NCBI GenBank assembly: GCA_020974905.1
Contig: CP087563.1
Span: forward strand, 6,076,001-6,140,000
Direction: 5' to 3'
DNA length: 64,000 nt
Origin: Planctomycetes bacterium syqfu
Lineage (GTDB): Bacteria; Planctomycetota; Phycisphaerae; Phycisphaerales; Phycisphaeraceae
Under the pieces are notes generated by a model. The model had not been told where the DNA came from. It saw nothing but the letters and a program-made list of their open reading frames with translations, and did no database searches. The translations under genes were made by a program, and so were the position numbers. This document shows, in pieces, positions 49,187 through 56,466 of the stretch (positions are counted from its first letter, which is position 1; every line of letters begins with the position of its first letter).

Positions 49187-49969
49187 ATGTCTCAACAACC
49201 AGTCAGAACCACCATCGTCACCGGTGGCAGCCGTGGCATCGGTCGCGGCATCGCTGTGTCACTTGGCGCTCAACGCTACAACGTGGCGATCAACTACAAC
49301 TCCAACTCCGCTGCTGCCGATGAAGCTGCCAAGCTTGTCGAAGAAGCTGGCGGTAAAGCCATCACCATCCAGGCGGACATCGGCAACCGTGATGATCACA
49401 AGCGCCTGCTCGGTGACACGCAGGATGCCTTTGGGCCAATCGACCTGCTGGTTAACAACGCTGGCATCGCCCCGACCGTTCGTGCGGACTTGATGGAGAC
49501 CAACGAAGAAAGTTTCGACAAGCTCATTGCGGTGAATCTCAAAGGCCCGTTCTTCCTGACCCAGCTCATTGCAAACCACATGCTGGAAAATAAAGACAGC
49601 TACAAAGTCCAGCCTGCGATCGTCAATATCAGTTCGATCTCTGCGGACACTGTGAGTGTGAACCGTGGTGAATACTGCATCTCCAAAGCCGGCGTTGCCA
49701 TGACCACGCAGCTTTTTGCAGCTCGTTTGGCGGTTGAGGGCATTGGCGTTTACGAAATCCGACCGGGCATTATTGCGACCGACATGACCGGCCCGGTGAA
49801 GGAAAAATATGACAAGTTGATTTTTGAAGAAGGACTCCTGCCGATCCCACGTTGGGGTAAGCCTGAAGATATTGCCAACGCCGTGCAGTCCATTGCTGAT
49901 GGTCACTTCACCTATGCCACCGGCCTGGTTATGCACATCGATGGTGGTTTCCATATTCAGAGACTGTAA
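49187..49969 (+). CDS. Short-chain dehydrogenase/reductase (FabG/KduD-like)
   Basis: A 260-residue NAD(P)-dependent oxidoreductase with all classical SDR motifs: cofactor loop TGGSRGIG, LLVNNAGIAPT, the catalytic Ser in VNISSISA and YCISK (Tyr and Lys), and the C-terminal YATGLVMHIDGGFHIQRL. The start is ATG 49187 with GAGG six bases upstream; an open frame to 49121 adds no family sequence and overlaps the terminator. The substrate cannot be read from sequence. Being next to a glucuronyl hydrolase it could reduce a keto-uronate (KduD-like role), but a beta-ketoacyl synthase gene follows as well, so an acyl substrate is also possible. Confidence 0.92.
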   Translation: MSQQPVRTTIVTGGSRGIGRGIAVSLGAQRYNVAINYNSNSAAADEAAKLVEEAGGKAITIQADIGNRDDHKRLLGDTQDAFGPIDLLVNNAGIAPTVRADLMETNEESFDKLIAVNLKGPFFLTQLIANHMLENKDSYKVQPAIVNISSISADTVSVNRGEYCISKAGVAMTTQLFAARLAVEGIGVYEIRPGIIATDMTGPVKEKYDKLIFEEGLLPIPRWGKPEDIANAVQSIADGHFTYATGLVMHIDGGFHIQRL

Positions 49970-49984
49970 AACAAGACATTTTTT

Positions 49985-50155
49985 TACCACAGAGACATAG
50001 AGACACAGAGAAGAAAAGGTAAGAGAAACACACTTCCGTCATTCCCGCGAAGGCGGGAATCCAGTGGCATGTAGTTGACGTCTGCATTTTCCACTGGACT
50101 CCCGCCTTCGCGGGAATGACGAAAAAAACGCTGTGACGCTGTGTCTCTTTGGTTC
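49985..50155. repeat. ACAGAG-type inverted repeat with an 82-bp-family element (copy C) nested inside
   Basis: The outer arms are TTACCACAGAGACATAGAGA onward (49985-50010) and CGCTGTGACGCTGTGTCTCT onward (50129-50155). Inside lies copy C of the double-hairpin repeat at 50038-50120, with GCGAAGG and CCTTCGC in place of GCGCAGG and CCTGCGC. The two arm changes match each other, so pairing is kept. One repeat has apparently entered another. Confidence 0.85.
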
Positions 50156-50172
50156 AACATTAATAAAACGAA

Positions 50173-51285
50173 ATGCCCTCATCCCGCCACATCATTATCA
50201 CCGGCATCGGCCTGATCTCACCGTTGGGATACAGCGCGTGGGAGACGTTCAGCAATTTGCTTGCAGGACGAACACTGCCCGACCGCATGGCTGAACTGCC
50301 CGAGGATATCCATCCCCTGGAACTGGCCAAGGTCACCGGGAGTATCGGGATTTCCCATGGCACGATGACGGACCCCGCGGTGGAGCTTGCAGAACGCGCC
50401 ATCCGTGAAGCCTGCACACAAGCTCGAATTTCACCAGAGGGTTTGGCAGTGGTCACCGGCGCAAGCAAAGGCGCGGTGACACGGTTTTTCAAAGAGCCAC
50501 AAAACGTAGTCCTCGGGCCGCATGGTTACTGGGCTTCGGAGTTAACGCGACGGCTTAAACTCGGGCCGGTGAAAAACATTGTCGCTGCGTGTGCATCGGG
50601 GTTGTATGCGGTACATCATGCCAGACAGATGCTCCTGATGGGGCAGGTCAAGCGTGTCTTGGTGGCGACCGCTGAAGCAGCATTATTGCCACACTTCATT
50701 GCAAGCTCACAACGTCTTGGCATTCTCGCCAAACTCACCAAAGCGGATTATATTGGTCGCCCCTTGGATGAAGCGCGTGATGGGTTCATGCTTTCGCAAG
50801 TCGGTGGTGCGGTTCTGCTCGAAGCGACGGACAAGCTTAAACGTGGTGATTGGCAGTTGCTCGATACCGCGGTTGGATGTGAAGCGCACGACATGATCCG
50901 ACCTGCGCCGGGGATGCCGGTGTTAACACGGTTGGCTGAGCAACTCATCGGTGACCGTCACATTGATTTACTCCATCCCCATGCCACCGGCACGCGTGAT
51001 CAAGACCCCATGGAGTTGGCGGTGTATCGCAAGCATGCGCCCGATGCTGATGTCTATGCCAACAAGGGCGCACTGGGGCACACGCTAGGCAGCAGTGGGT
51101 TGGTGTCTCTCATTTTGGCGTGTCTGTGCGCCAAAGCCAAACGCCGTCCGCCGATGCCGTGGTTGCAGTCACCCATTGAGCCACAGATTCAAGCGCAACT
51201 CAGGCAGGGGGATTACAGCACGCATGCGATCTTTGCCACGGGTTTTGGCGGTCACGTCGCCGGCGCGGTGATGGGGCGTGTGTGA
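50173..51285 (+). CDS. Beta-ketoacyl synthase
   Basis: A thiolase-fold condensing enzyme (370 residues, slightly shorter than FabF at ~410) that joins acyl and malonyl units. The complete Cys-His-His triad is present: Cys140 in VAACASGLYAVHHA, His270 in LLHPHATGTRDQDPME and His303 in NKGALGHTLGSSGLV. The N-terminal IIITGIGLISPLGYSAWETF and the C-terminal THAIFATGFGGHVAGAVMG are family-typical. It stands after an SDR gene with a repeat-filled gap, and no acyl carrier protein gene is nearby. It could take part in fatty acid or specialised lipid synthesis, but the product is unknown. Confidence 0.9.
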   Translation: MPSSRHIIITGIGLISPLGYSAWETFSNLLAGRTLPDRMAELPEDIHPLELAKVTGSIGISHGTMTDPAVELAERAIREACTQARISPEGLAVVTGASKGAVTRFFKEPQNVVLGPHGYWASELTRRLKLGPVKNIVAACASGLYAVHHARQMLLMGQVKRVLVATAEAALLPHFIASSQRLGILAKLTKADYIGRPLDEARDGFMLSQVGGAVLLEATDKLKRGDWQLLDTAVGCEAHDMIRPAPGMPVLTRLAEQLIGDRHIDLLHPHATGTRDQDPMELAVYRKHAPDADVYANKGALGHTLGSSGLVSLILACLCAKAKRRPPMPWLQSPIEPQIQAQLRQGDYSTHAIFATGFGGHVAGAVMGRV

Positions 51286-51349
51286 TCAACCATGATGCCA
51301 GTGAATTAGAGCACATCAGATCATTAATCTCCATGCCATCTCTCATTTT

Positions 51350-51432
51350 GTCATTCCCGCGCAGGCGGGAATCCAGTGGTATTCTGGTAACGCTTGCAGA
51401 TTTCACTGGACTCCCGCCTGCGCGGGAGTGAC
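51350..51432. repeat. 82-bp double-hairpin repeat, copy D
   Basis: Same orientation as copy A (ATTCCC left, ACTCCC right), between the convergent ketoacyl synthase and UPF0434 genes. The inner end of the right arm has TCACTGG rather than CCACTGG. Confidence 0.9.
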
Positions 51433-51561
51433 GAAAAATGGAGATTATTTATTTGAATTGCTGTAGAGCGTTCACTCACTGCATGACTGGTATTGCGTCA
51501 GCTTTCATTTGATTGAGCACCGGTGCTCAACGTGACGAATCATCAATTCAGATGCTTACTC

Positions 51562-51816
51562 TCACTCGACGATCTGATCCTTGAAGGCTTTTTTGAATTC
51601 ATCGAGTGTTTTGAAACCTTCGGGGAGTTCGGCTTCGTCAGCAAGCAGCGCTGGAATGCCATCGATGATCGGATATTTGAGGCCACCGACTTCGGAGACG
51701 AGAAACTTGCCTTCCTGTCGGAGTTTGGATCGGGTGAGTGGGCAGACGACACATGCCATGACAGCCGGGTCGATGGTCGGGCTTGCGGGGGTGGGGCTTT
51801 CGGGGGAGTTACTCAT
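51562..51816 (-). CDS. UPF0434/Trm112-like small protein
   Basis: An 84-residue protein similar to the UPF0434 (YcaR/Trm112p-like) group. Typical features are ACVVCPLTRSKLRQEG, then LVSEVGGLKYPIIDGIPALLADEA. Relatives act as small partner proteins of methyltransferases or remain uncharacterised. Only the first CxxC pair is present, so a full zinc site is doubtful. The start is ATG 51816, with GAGG six bases upstream. It begins eight bases after the glutamine amidotransferase stop codon, so the two are almost surely co-transcribed. Confidence 0.85.
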   Translation of the reverse strand: MSNSPESPTPASPTIDPAVMACVVCPLTRSKLRQEGKFLVSEVGGLKYPIIDGIPALLADEAELPEGFKTLDEFKKAFKDQIVE

Positions 51817-51824
51817 GATGCACC

Positions 51825-52529
51825 TCAAGCGTGAAAAAGCAGTGTCGAGATCATATCACAGAGACGATCGCCACGACGACGGTAGTTGTGGTAATGCTCA
51901 TCACACTGGGCAATGATCGCATCCGGATCAGCGCCATTGCTGGTTACGAAATCCGACTTGGCGAAGTATTCAAGTTGTGAGCGGTTCCATTCAAAGTGGT
52001 ACTGGAAGGCGTAGGTGGTCATGCCCACGCGGAAGGCTTGATTGGAACAGGCCAGTGATCCTGCCAGGGGAACGCCTTCAGGTGGGAGCTTGGTGACCTG
52101 TTGGCCGTGGAGATGAAATTGCATGCAGTCCCATGCCTGTCCTGCCAGCAGGGCGTCGGTGGTGCCTGGGAAGGCGAGTTTGACGTTATGCCAGCCTATT
52201 TCCGGGGCATCCATTTTGGACACTTCACCGCCGAGTGCCGCCGCGATAAGTTGGGCTCCCAGACAGATGCCGACGATCGGTAAGTCCTTGTCGTAAGCTT
52301 CTTTGATGATTGCCAACTCCGGCTTCATCCAGGGGATCGCGTCCTGTTTATCGACATTCATCGACCCGCCCATGATCACCAGCCCGGTGATGCCATCCAG
52401 ATCGTCAGGCACATGGGCCTCCGAGTCATATAGCGGCACGGTAATCAGCTTGTGGCTACGTTGTTGGAGAAACTGCCCCAGAACCGCTGAGGGCTCATCT
52501 TTTTCGTGTTGAAATACAAGTATGCTCAT
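51825..52529 (-). CDS. Class I glutamine amidotransferase-like protein
   Basis: A 234-residue GMP-synthase-type glutaminase domain. The nucleophile elbow is IVGICLGAQLIAAAL (Cys89), the oxyanion region is LVIMGGSMNV, and the His/Glu pair lies in TTYAFQYHFEWN. A central EIGWHNVKLA stretch is typical of stand-alone family members related to GuaA N-terminal domains. It likely hydrolyses glutamine or a gamma-glutamyl compound. The start ATG 52529 begins the conserved MSILVFQHEKDE; the longer frame runs into the repeat-rich spacer. It is divergent from the QueC-like gene and leads an operon with the UPF0434 gene. Confidence 0.88.
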   Translation of the reverse strand: MSILVFQHEKDEPSAVLGQFLQQRSHKLITVPLYDSEAHVPDDLDGITGLVIMGGSMNVDKQDAIPWMKPELAIIKEAYDKDLPIVGICLGAQLIAAALGGEVSKMDAPEIGWHNVKLAFPGTTDALLAGQAWDCMQFHLHGQQVTKLPPEGVPLAGSLACSNQAFRVGMTTYAFQYHFEWNRSQLEYFAKSDFVTSNGADPDAIIAQCDEHYHNYRRRGDRLCDMISTLLFHA

Positions 52530-52614
52530 GGCAAAAGGATTGCCGGATTTAGGCGATCTGTCAAGCTGATACAGGATGGATATTCGGTTTGCTGATTTTC
52601 TGTAGCCAGGGGTT

Positions 52615-52675
52615 GTGCGCTGCTCGCGATATTGTCGCTGCGCTGCTCGCGACATTGTCGCTGCGCTGCTGGGCA
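52615..52675. repeat. Tandem 23-bp repeat with flanking inverted ends
   Basis: About two and a half copies of a unit CGCTGCGCTGCTCGCGACATTGT lie in tandem (written here from position 52636, 23 bases; key parts CGCTGCGCTGCTCGCG and ACATTGT). They are flanked by AGGGGTTG and CAACCCCC, which pair. It is between the divergent amidotransferase and QueC-like genes. Confidence 0.7.
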
Positions 52676-52773
52676 ACCCCCGGACCCCCGAAAGGCAAAA
52701 AAGACAGTAAGACAGGTTCGGCATCATCCCGACAGATTGAACGAATCTCACCTTGGTGACCGATAACAACTCT

Positions 52774-53406
52774 ATGGCCAAGTTCGACACCATGATCCTT
52801 AACTCCGGCGGGCTGCGCAGTCTCGTGGTGACTGCCATGGCGGTCCGTGAAATGGATCCTGAACTGGTCGTCTTGGTTCACTATGCTCAGCGCCAACCCA
52901 ACAGCCGACATCGCACGGAAATGATGGAGAAACAGGCTGAGCACTTCGGCATTCAGACCATCGTCCGCAGCGAGATGGCCAGTTTGATCCCACGTCCGGG
53001 CACTGCCGTGCGGGATGACAATGAACCTTCACCGCCGACGTTTTACCGTCCCCAGATTATGCTCGCTGCTTTGGCCCAGGCCATTGAGTACAAGGTCAAG
53101 CGACTGATCATTCCCTATCAGTGCAATGCCATCCACAAACAGATTGCCAAAATCACCGAACAATCAACACTGGTTCAGCACACCGCCGAGTTGGAATTTG
53201 AAGGCGAACTGCCACCTCTGGACATGCCTATTCTGGATATGACCGACCGCCAACTTGTCGAACTCGGTGGGCAGATGGATGTCCCCTGGGCCATGAGTTG
53301 GAGTTGCCTGCACACCGGTGATGTTCCCTGCGGTGGTTGTCAGGCCTGCATCCGTCGCGCCCAGGGCTTCAAAGAAGCAGGCATCGCTGACGGGCATGAT
53401 GCTTGA
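52774..53406 (+). CDS. QueC-like PP-loop protein with altered loop
   Basis: A 210-residue relative of 7-cyano-7-deazaguanine synthase. The C-terminal zinc cluster is intact: SWSCLHTGDVPCGGCQACIRRAQGFKEAG with Cys178, 186, 189 and 192. The P-loop at residues 11-16 reads SGGLRS instead of SGGxDS, so the Asp that helps hold pyrophosphate has become Arg. The rest keeps the family layout (VVLVHYAQRQPNSRHRTEMMEKQAEHF; RPQIMLAALAQAIEYKVKRLIIP). It may have lost ATP-dependent ligase activity or have a new role. No queD, queE or queF gene and no defence genes lie nearby. The start is uncertain; GTG 52753 is the alternative. Confidence 0.8.
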   Translation: MAKFDTMILNSGGLRSLVVTAMAVREMDPELVVLVHYAQRQPNSRHRTEMMEKQAEHFGIQTIVRSEMASLIPRPGTAVRDDNEPSPPTFYRPQIMLAALAQAIEYKVKRLIIPYQCNAIHKQIAKITEQSTLVQHTAELEFEGELPPLDMPILDMTDRQLVELGGQMDVPWAMSWSCLHTGDVPCGGCQACIRRAQGFKEAGIADGHDA

Positions 53407-53424
53407 TCTATTTTCAAAGTATTT

Positions 53425-53630
53425 TTGAACCGCCAAGACGCCAAGAACGCCAAGTTTTCAAGGCAGAGAAAAGCAGCATATTTACCACAGAGAACACAGA
53501 GTCCACAGAGGGAAAGACATAAAGAATCAACATCGATTCAATGCCTTAAACTCTGTGTTCTCTGTGGTAAAAATATCTTGGTATTTATCTCTTTCCGACC
53601 TTGGCGTTCTTGGCGTCTTGGCGGTTCAAT
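53425..53630. repeat. Nested inverted repeat: CGCCAAG outer arms, ACAGAG inner arms
   Basis: Outer arms TGAACCGCCAAGACGCCAAG onward (53426-53454) and CTTGGCGTTCTTGGCG onward to GGTTCA (53599-53629) are inverse copies. Inside them lies a second pair: TTACCACAGAGAACACAGAG (from 53482) and CTCTGTGTTCTCTGTGGTAA (to 53570). It separates the QueC-like gene from the convergent AraC gene. Confidence 0.9.
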
Positions 53631-53648
53631 CATGCCTTGAAACAAGAC

Positions 53649-54491
53649 TCAAATCCGCTGCCGACGTCTATACGCTGCAGGGCCCATGTCGTAGTGTTTG
53701 TTGAACACACGTGAGAAGTAAAAGCGGTTGCCAAAGCCGGTGTCGTGGGCGATCTGGTCGATGGAGTTCTGCGTGTAGATCAATTGCTTGGCAGCTTCGG
53801 AGATGCGGCGTTCCTGCACGTACTGGGCAGGCGTCTGGCCGACACATTCGCGGAACCGGCGGATGAAGTAGTCTTCACTCATGTGACACATGGCAGCAAG
53901 GTCCGCATTGCCAATCGTCGAGTTGTAATGTTCGTCGATGTACCGCACCGCCGGTTGCACCGCCTGCTGCGATGCCATCGCCTGGTCGCATAGCTTGGCT
54001 TTGTCATTGGGCAGTTGCGCGAGCAAGTCGGTGAATGCCCAGTAAAGCAGACTCTTGCAACGACAGAGCATGGAGGCGCTACTGGTCTGTCCATCTTCCA
54101 TCGCCTGACAGAAGGACAAAAACGCCTTGTCACGCACCATATCCGCAGGTAGCTCAAAGGGTCGATCGAACACTTGTCGGATCAGGGCAGGGGGAATGCC
54201 GACCACGTCAAAATGGATGTAAAAGTGGCCGATGTCCTGCTTGTTGATACACGAGTAGGCAACCCAGCCGGGGATGATGTGAATGCGTCCGGGCGTGATG
54301 GGGTGATCACCATGGGCTGAATGAATCATGGCCCCGTCTCGATTATTGATATACAGCCGCCAGAAACTATCCGTGGCATGTCGGGCGGTCCATGACGAAT
54401 CGATGGTCGTCATGGCAACACATAGCGAGCGGATCGAGAGTCGATCACCGACCGACAGTTGAGCAATGATTCGGGGGTGCCTTGGTGCCAT
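53649..54491 (-). CDS. AraC-family transcriptional regulator, probably of xylose isomerase
   Basis: A 280-residue activator-type protein. The N-terminal half is a cupin-like ligand-binding domain (DSFWRLYINNRDGAMIHSAH; ITPGRIHIIPGWVAYSC; GHFYIHFDVVG). The C-terminal ~100 residues hold two AraC helix-turn-helix units (TIGNADLAAMCHMSEDYFIRRF and QIAHDTGFGNRFYFSRVFNKHY). It is divergent from xylA with 113 bases between the genes, the usual arrangement for a sugar-responsive regulator and its target. A pentose is therefore a likely effector. The shared spacer is AT-rich but I could not define half-sites with confidence. Confidence 0.9.
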   Translation of the reverse strand: MAPRHPRIIAQLSVGDRLSIRSLCVAMTTIDSSWTARHATDSFWRLYINNRDGAMIHSAHGDHPITPGRIHIIPGWVAYSCINKQDIGHFYIHFDVVGIPPALIRQVFDRPFELPADMVRDKAFLSFCQAMEDGQTSSASMLCRCKSLLYWAFTDLLAQLPNDKAKLCDQAMASQQAVQPAVRYIDEHYNSTIGNADLAAMCHMSEDYFIRRFRECVGQTPAQYVQERRISEAAKQLIYTQNSIDQIAHDTGFGNRFYFSRVFNKHYDMGPAAYRRRQRI

Positions 54492-54604
54492 ATCGGGATA
54501 GGATACAAAGAACTTTTTAGACTTGCATCGGTTTTTATTTGTTATAGACTATTACTAAACTTGTTCAACGCTTTATGTCCATAGTCAATCAAGGAAATTC
54601 AACC

Positions 54605-55783
54605 ATGGCCAAGATCGATCCTTTCATGCCGACCCCCGCTGACAAATTCACCTTCGGACTTTGGACCGTGGGCAAGACCGGCGCCGACCCGTTTGGCGGG
54701 GATGTCCGTGAACAACTCACCCCTGCCCAGATCGTGGACCTGCTGGGTAAAGCAGGCGGTGTGTATGGCGTGAACTTTCACGACAACGACCTGATCCCCA
54801 TTGATGCGACCGAAGCCGAGGCAGCGCAGATCAAGAAGGATTTTCGTGTAGCACTTCGCCGCAACAAGCTCAAGGTGCCGATGGCAACGACCAATCTGTT
54901 TTCCGACCCGGTTTTCAAAGATGGTGCCTTTACCAACAATGACGCAGAGATTCGCGCTTATGCCATCCAGAAGACGATGAACGCCATGACGCTGGGTAAA
55001 GAATTCGGTGCGTCGACCTATGTCTTCTGGGGGGGCGGCGAAGGCACGGAGTCCGATGCCACCAAGGACCCGGTCGTCGCAGTCAAGCGGTTCCGTGAAG
55101 CGATCGATTTTCTCTGTGAGTATTCCATCAGTGAAAAGATGGGCTACAAGTTTGCCTTCGAAGCCAAACCCAACGAGCCGCGCGGCGACATGTATTTCTC
55201 CGTCACCGGCTCGTATCTCGGTTTGATCCCCACGCTCAAACATCCTGAAATGTGTGGCGTGAATCCCGAGTTTGCTCACGAAACCATGGCAGGTCTCAAC
55301 TTCGTTCACCACGTTGCCCAGGCTTTGGAAGCAGGCAAGCTTTTCCATATCGATCTGAACGATCAAGTCCCCGGTCGCTACGATCAGGATTTCCGTTTTG
55401 CTTCGGTAAATTACAAATCCAACTTCTTCCTGGTGAAGTTACTCTCCGACTACAAATACAAAGGCATGAAGCATTTTGACAGTCATGCTTACCGCCAGTC
55501 GGACTATGGCGACGTGCTGGAGTTTGCCAAGGGCTCGATGCGGAATTGGAAGATTCTCGAACACAAGGTCAAGCAGTTCAACGCGGACAAGAAAATCCAG
55601 AAGCTGCTTAAGGACATTGATCGCCAAAACGCCAAACTCAGCAAACTCACGGGCAAGTTCACCAAAACCAACGCCAAAGCACTGCTCGCTGCGGACCTTG
55701 ATCGCGTGAAGCTTGCAGCCAAGCCGATGCCCTATGAGGAACTGGATCAACTCGTCGGCGAACTGATCATGGGCGTCCGCTGA
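54605..55783 (+). CDS. xylA: Xylose isomerase (short, actinobacterial-type class)
   Basis: Converts D-xylose to D-xylulose using two divalent metal ions. The 392-residue TIM-barrel protein matches the short class I form: KFTFGLWTVGKTGADPFG, VNFHDNDLIP (His59 and Asp62), the metal-binding FAFEAKPNEPRGDMYFS, GVNPEFAHETMAGLNFVHH, and LFHIDLNDQVPGRYDQDFRF. The start is ATG 54605 with AGGA nine bases upstream; an ATG at 54575 lacks a site. It is divergent from the AraC-type gene, which probably controls it by xylose. No xylulokinase or xylose transporter gene is in the window. The C-terminal segment (about 330-385) is helical and Lys-rich. Confidence 0.95.
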   Translation: MAKIDPFMPTPADKFTFGLWTVGKTGADPFGGDVREQLTPAQIVDLLGKAGGVYGVNFHDNDLIPIDATEAEAAQIKKDFRVALRRNKLKVPMATTNLFSDPVFKDGAFTNNDAEIRAYAIQKTMNAMTLGKEFGASTYVFWGGGEGTESDATKDPVVAVKRFREAIDFLCEYSISEKMGYKFAFEAKPNEPRGDMYFSVTGSYLGLIPTLKHPEMCGVNPEFAHETMAGLNFVHHVAQALEAGKLFHIDLNDQVPGRYDQDFRFASVNYKSNFFLVKLLSDYKYKGMKHFDSHAYRQSDYGDVLEFAKGSMRNWKILEHKVKQFNADKKIQKLLKDIDRQNAKLSKLTGKFTKTNAKALLAADLDRVKLAAKPMPYEELDQLVGELIMGVR

Positions 55784-55789
55784 ATCATT

Positions 55790-55807
55790 TAAACCGCTTG
55801 CGGTTTA
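55790..55807. repeat. AAACCGC-type palindrome after xylA, copy 2
   Basis: TAAACCGCTTGCGGTTTA, a perfect 8-bp stem with a 2-base loop, six bases after the xylA stop codon and followed by GCGCTCCCC. It matches the palindrome at the GH88 stop codon at 49001. Confidence 0.7.
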
Positions 55808-55833
55808 GCGCTCCCCCAATTTCAACTACAATG

Positions 55834-55872
55834 CACGTTGACCGTCACCTGTCGGTCAACGTGTTTTTTATT
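55834..55872 (+). terminator. Rho-independent terminator after xylA
   Basis: CACGTTGACCG and CGGTCAACGTG pair around an 8-base loop and are followed by TTTTTTATTTT. It closes the xylA unit just before the VOC-family gene. Confidence 0.93.
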
Positions 55873-55901
55873 TTCCAATCAAACATGAAATGAGTCACAA
55901 C

Positions 55902-56309
55902 ATGGCCTTTATCCACCACGTCGGTTTTCACTGTCACGATGTCAAGAAACAGAAAAAGTTTTATGAAGACGTCTTCGGTTACAAGTGCGTCAAGGTGTTC
56001 AAGCCCGGTGAACCTGACGAGTTTTACATGCTCCGAAACGGTGAATCTTGCCTGGAACTCTTCCCGGTCAATGGCGTGAGTCCGGATGCGCGTGGCGGTG
56101 AACAGGCTGTGGGATTCAAACACCTGTGTTTTCAGGTCGATGATCTTGATGCGATGATTACCAAGGTTGAGTCATATGGCATTAAGGTCGGTCCCAAGCG
56201 CGACTGCTCGGCCCATGTCCCCGGCCTGGTCAACTGCTTCTTCGATGATCTTGAAGGCAACGTCATCGAAATGCTTATCGGCTGGACGGATGATCCCAAC
56301 GCTGCGTGA
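55902..56309 (+). CDS. VOC-family (glyoxalase/dioxygenase-fold) protein
   Basis: A 135-residue protein of the vicinal oxygen chelate superfamily, with two beta-alpha-beta-beta-beta repeats. Visible features are FIHHVGFHCHDVKKQKKFYEDVFGY, LRNGESCLELFPVNG, AVGFKHLCFQVDDLDAMI and FFDDLEGNVIEMLIGW, giving likely metal ligands His6, Glu49 or nearby, and the last Glu. It could be a lactoylglutathione-lyase-like enzyme, a ring-opening dioxygenase or a binding protein; the short form does not decide. Start ATG 55902 was chosen over 55890 because GAG lies seven bases upstream. It begins just after the xylA terminator. Confidence 0.85.
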   Translation: MAFIHHVGFHCHDVKKQKKFYEDVFGYKCVKVFKPGEPDEFYMLRNGESCLELFPVNGVSPDARGGEQAVGFKHLCFQVDDLDAMITKVESYGIKVGPKRDCSAHVPGLVNCFFDDLEGNVIEMLIGWTDDPNAA

Positions 56310-56404
56310 GTCTTTGCCTTGATTGAAGAACAGAACATGCAAAATCATCGATGAACATGAGCACCAGATGTAAATCTGGTGCAGGATCGACATCGCAATA
56401 ACAC

Positions 56405-56445
56405 AAAAAAAACCTGCACAGACATGGCGTCGGTGCAGGTTTTTA
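56405..56445. terminator. Bidirectional terminator between the VOC gene and murA
   Basis: An A-run and AACCTGCAC pair with GTGCAGGTT and a T-run around a 13-base loop. It can end transcription from both convergent genes. A separate 9-bp hairpin (GCACCAGAT with ATCTGGTGC) lies some 40 bases to the left. Confidence 0.92.
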
Positions 56446-56466
56446 ATTGACTGTATTCGTCGGGTA

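Noticed and set aside
49259-49990. 243-codon minus-strand frame opposite the SDR gene
   Set aside because: The SDR gene has a complete catalytic set and a good ribosome site; the antisense frame is a shadow.
52774-53406. QueC-like gene as part of a Qat or CBASS type defence system
   Set aside because: Such systems need partner genes (ATPase, TatD-like nuclease, cyclase or effector). None is present; neighbours are an amidotransferase and an AraC regulator.
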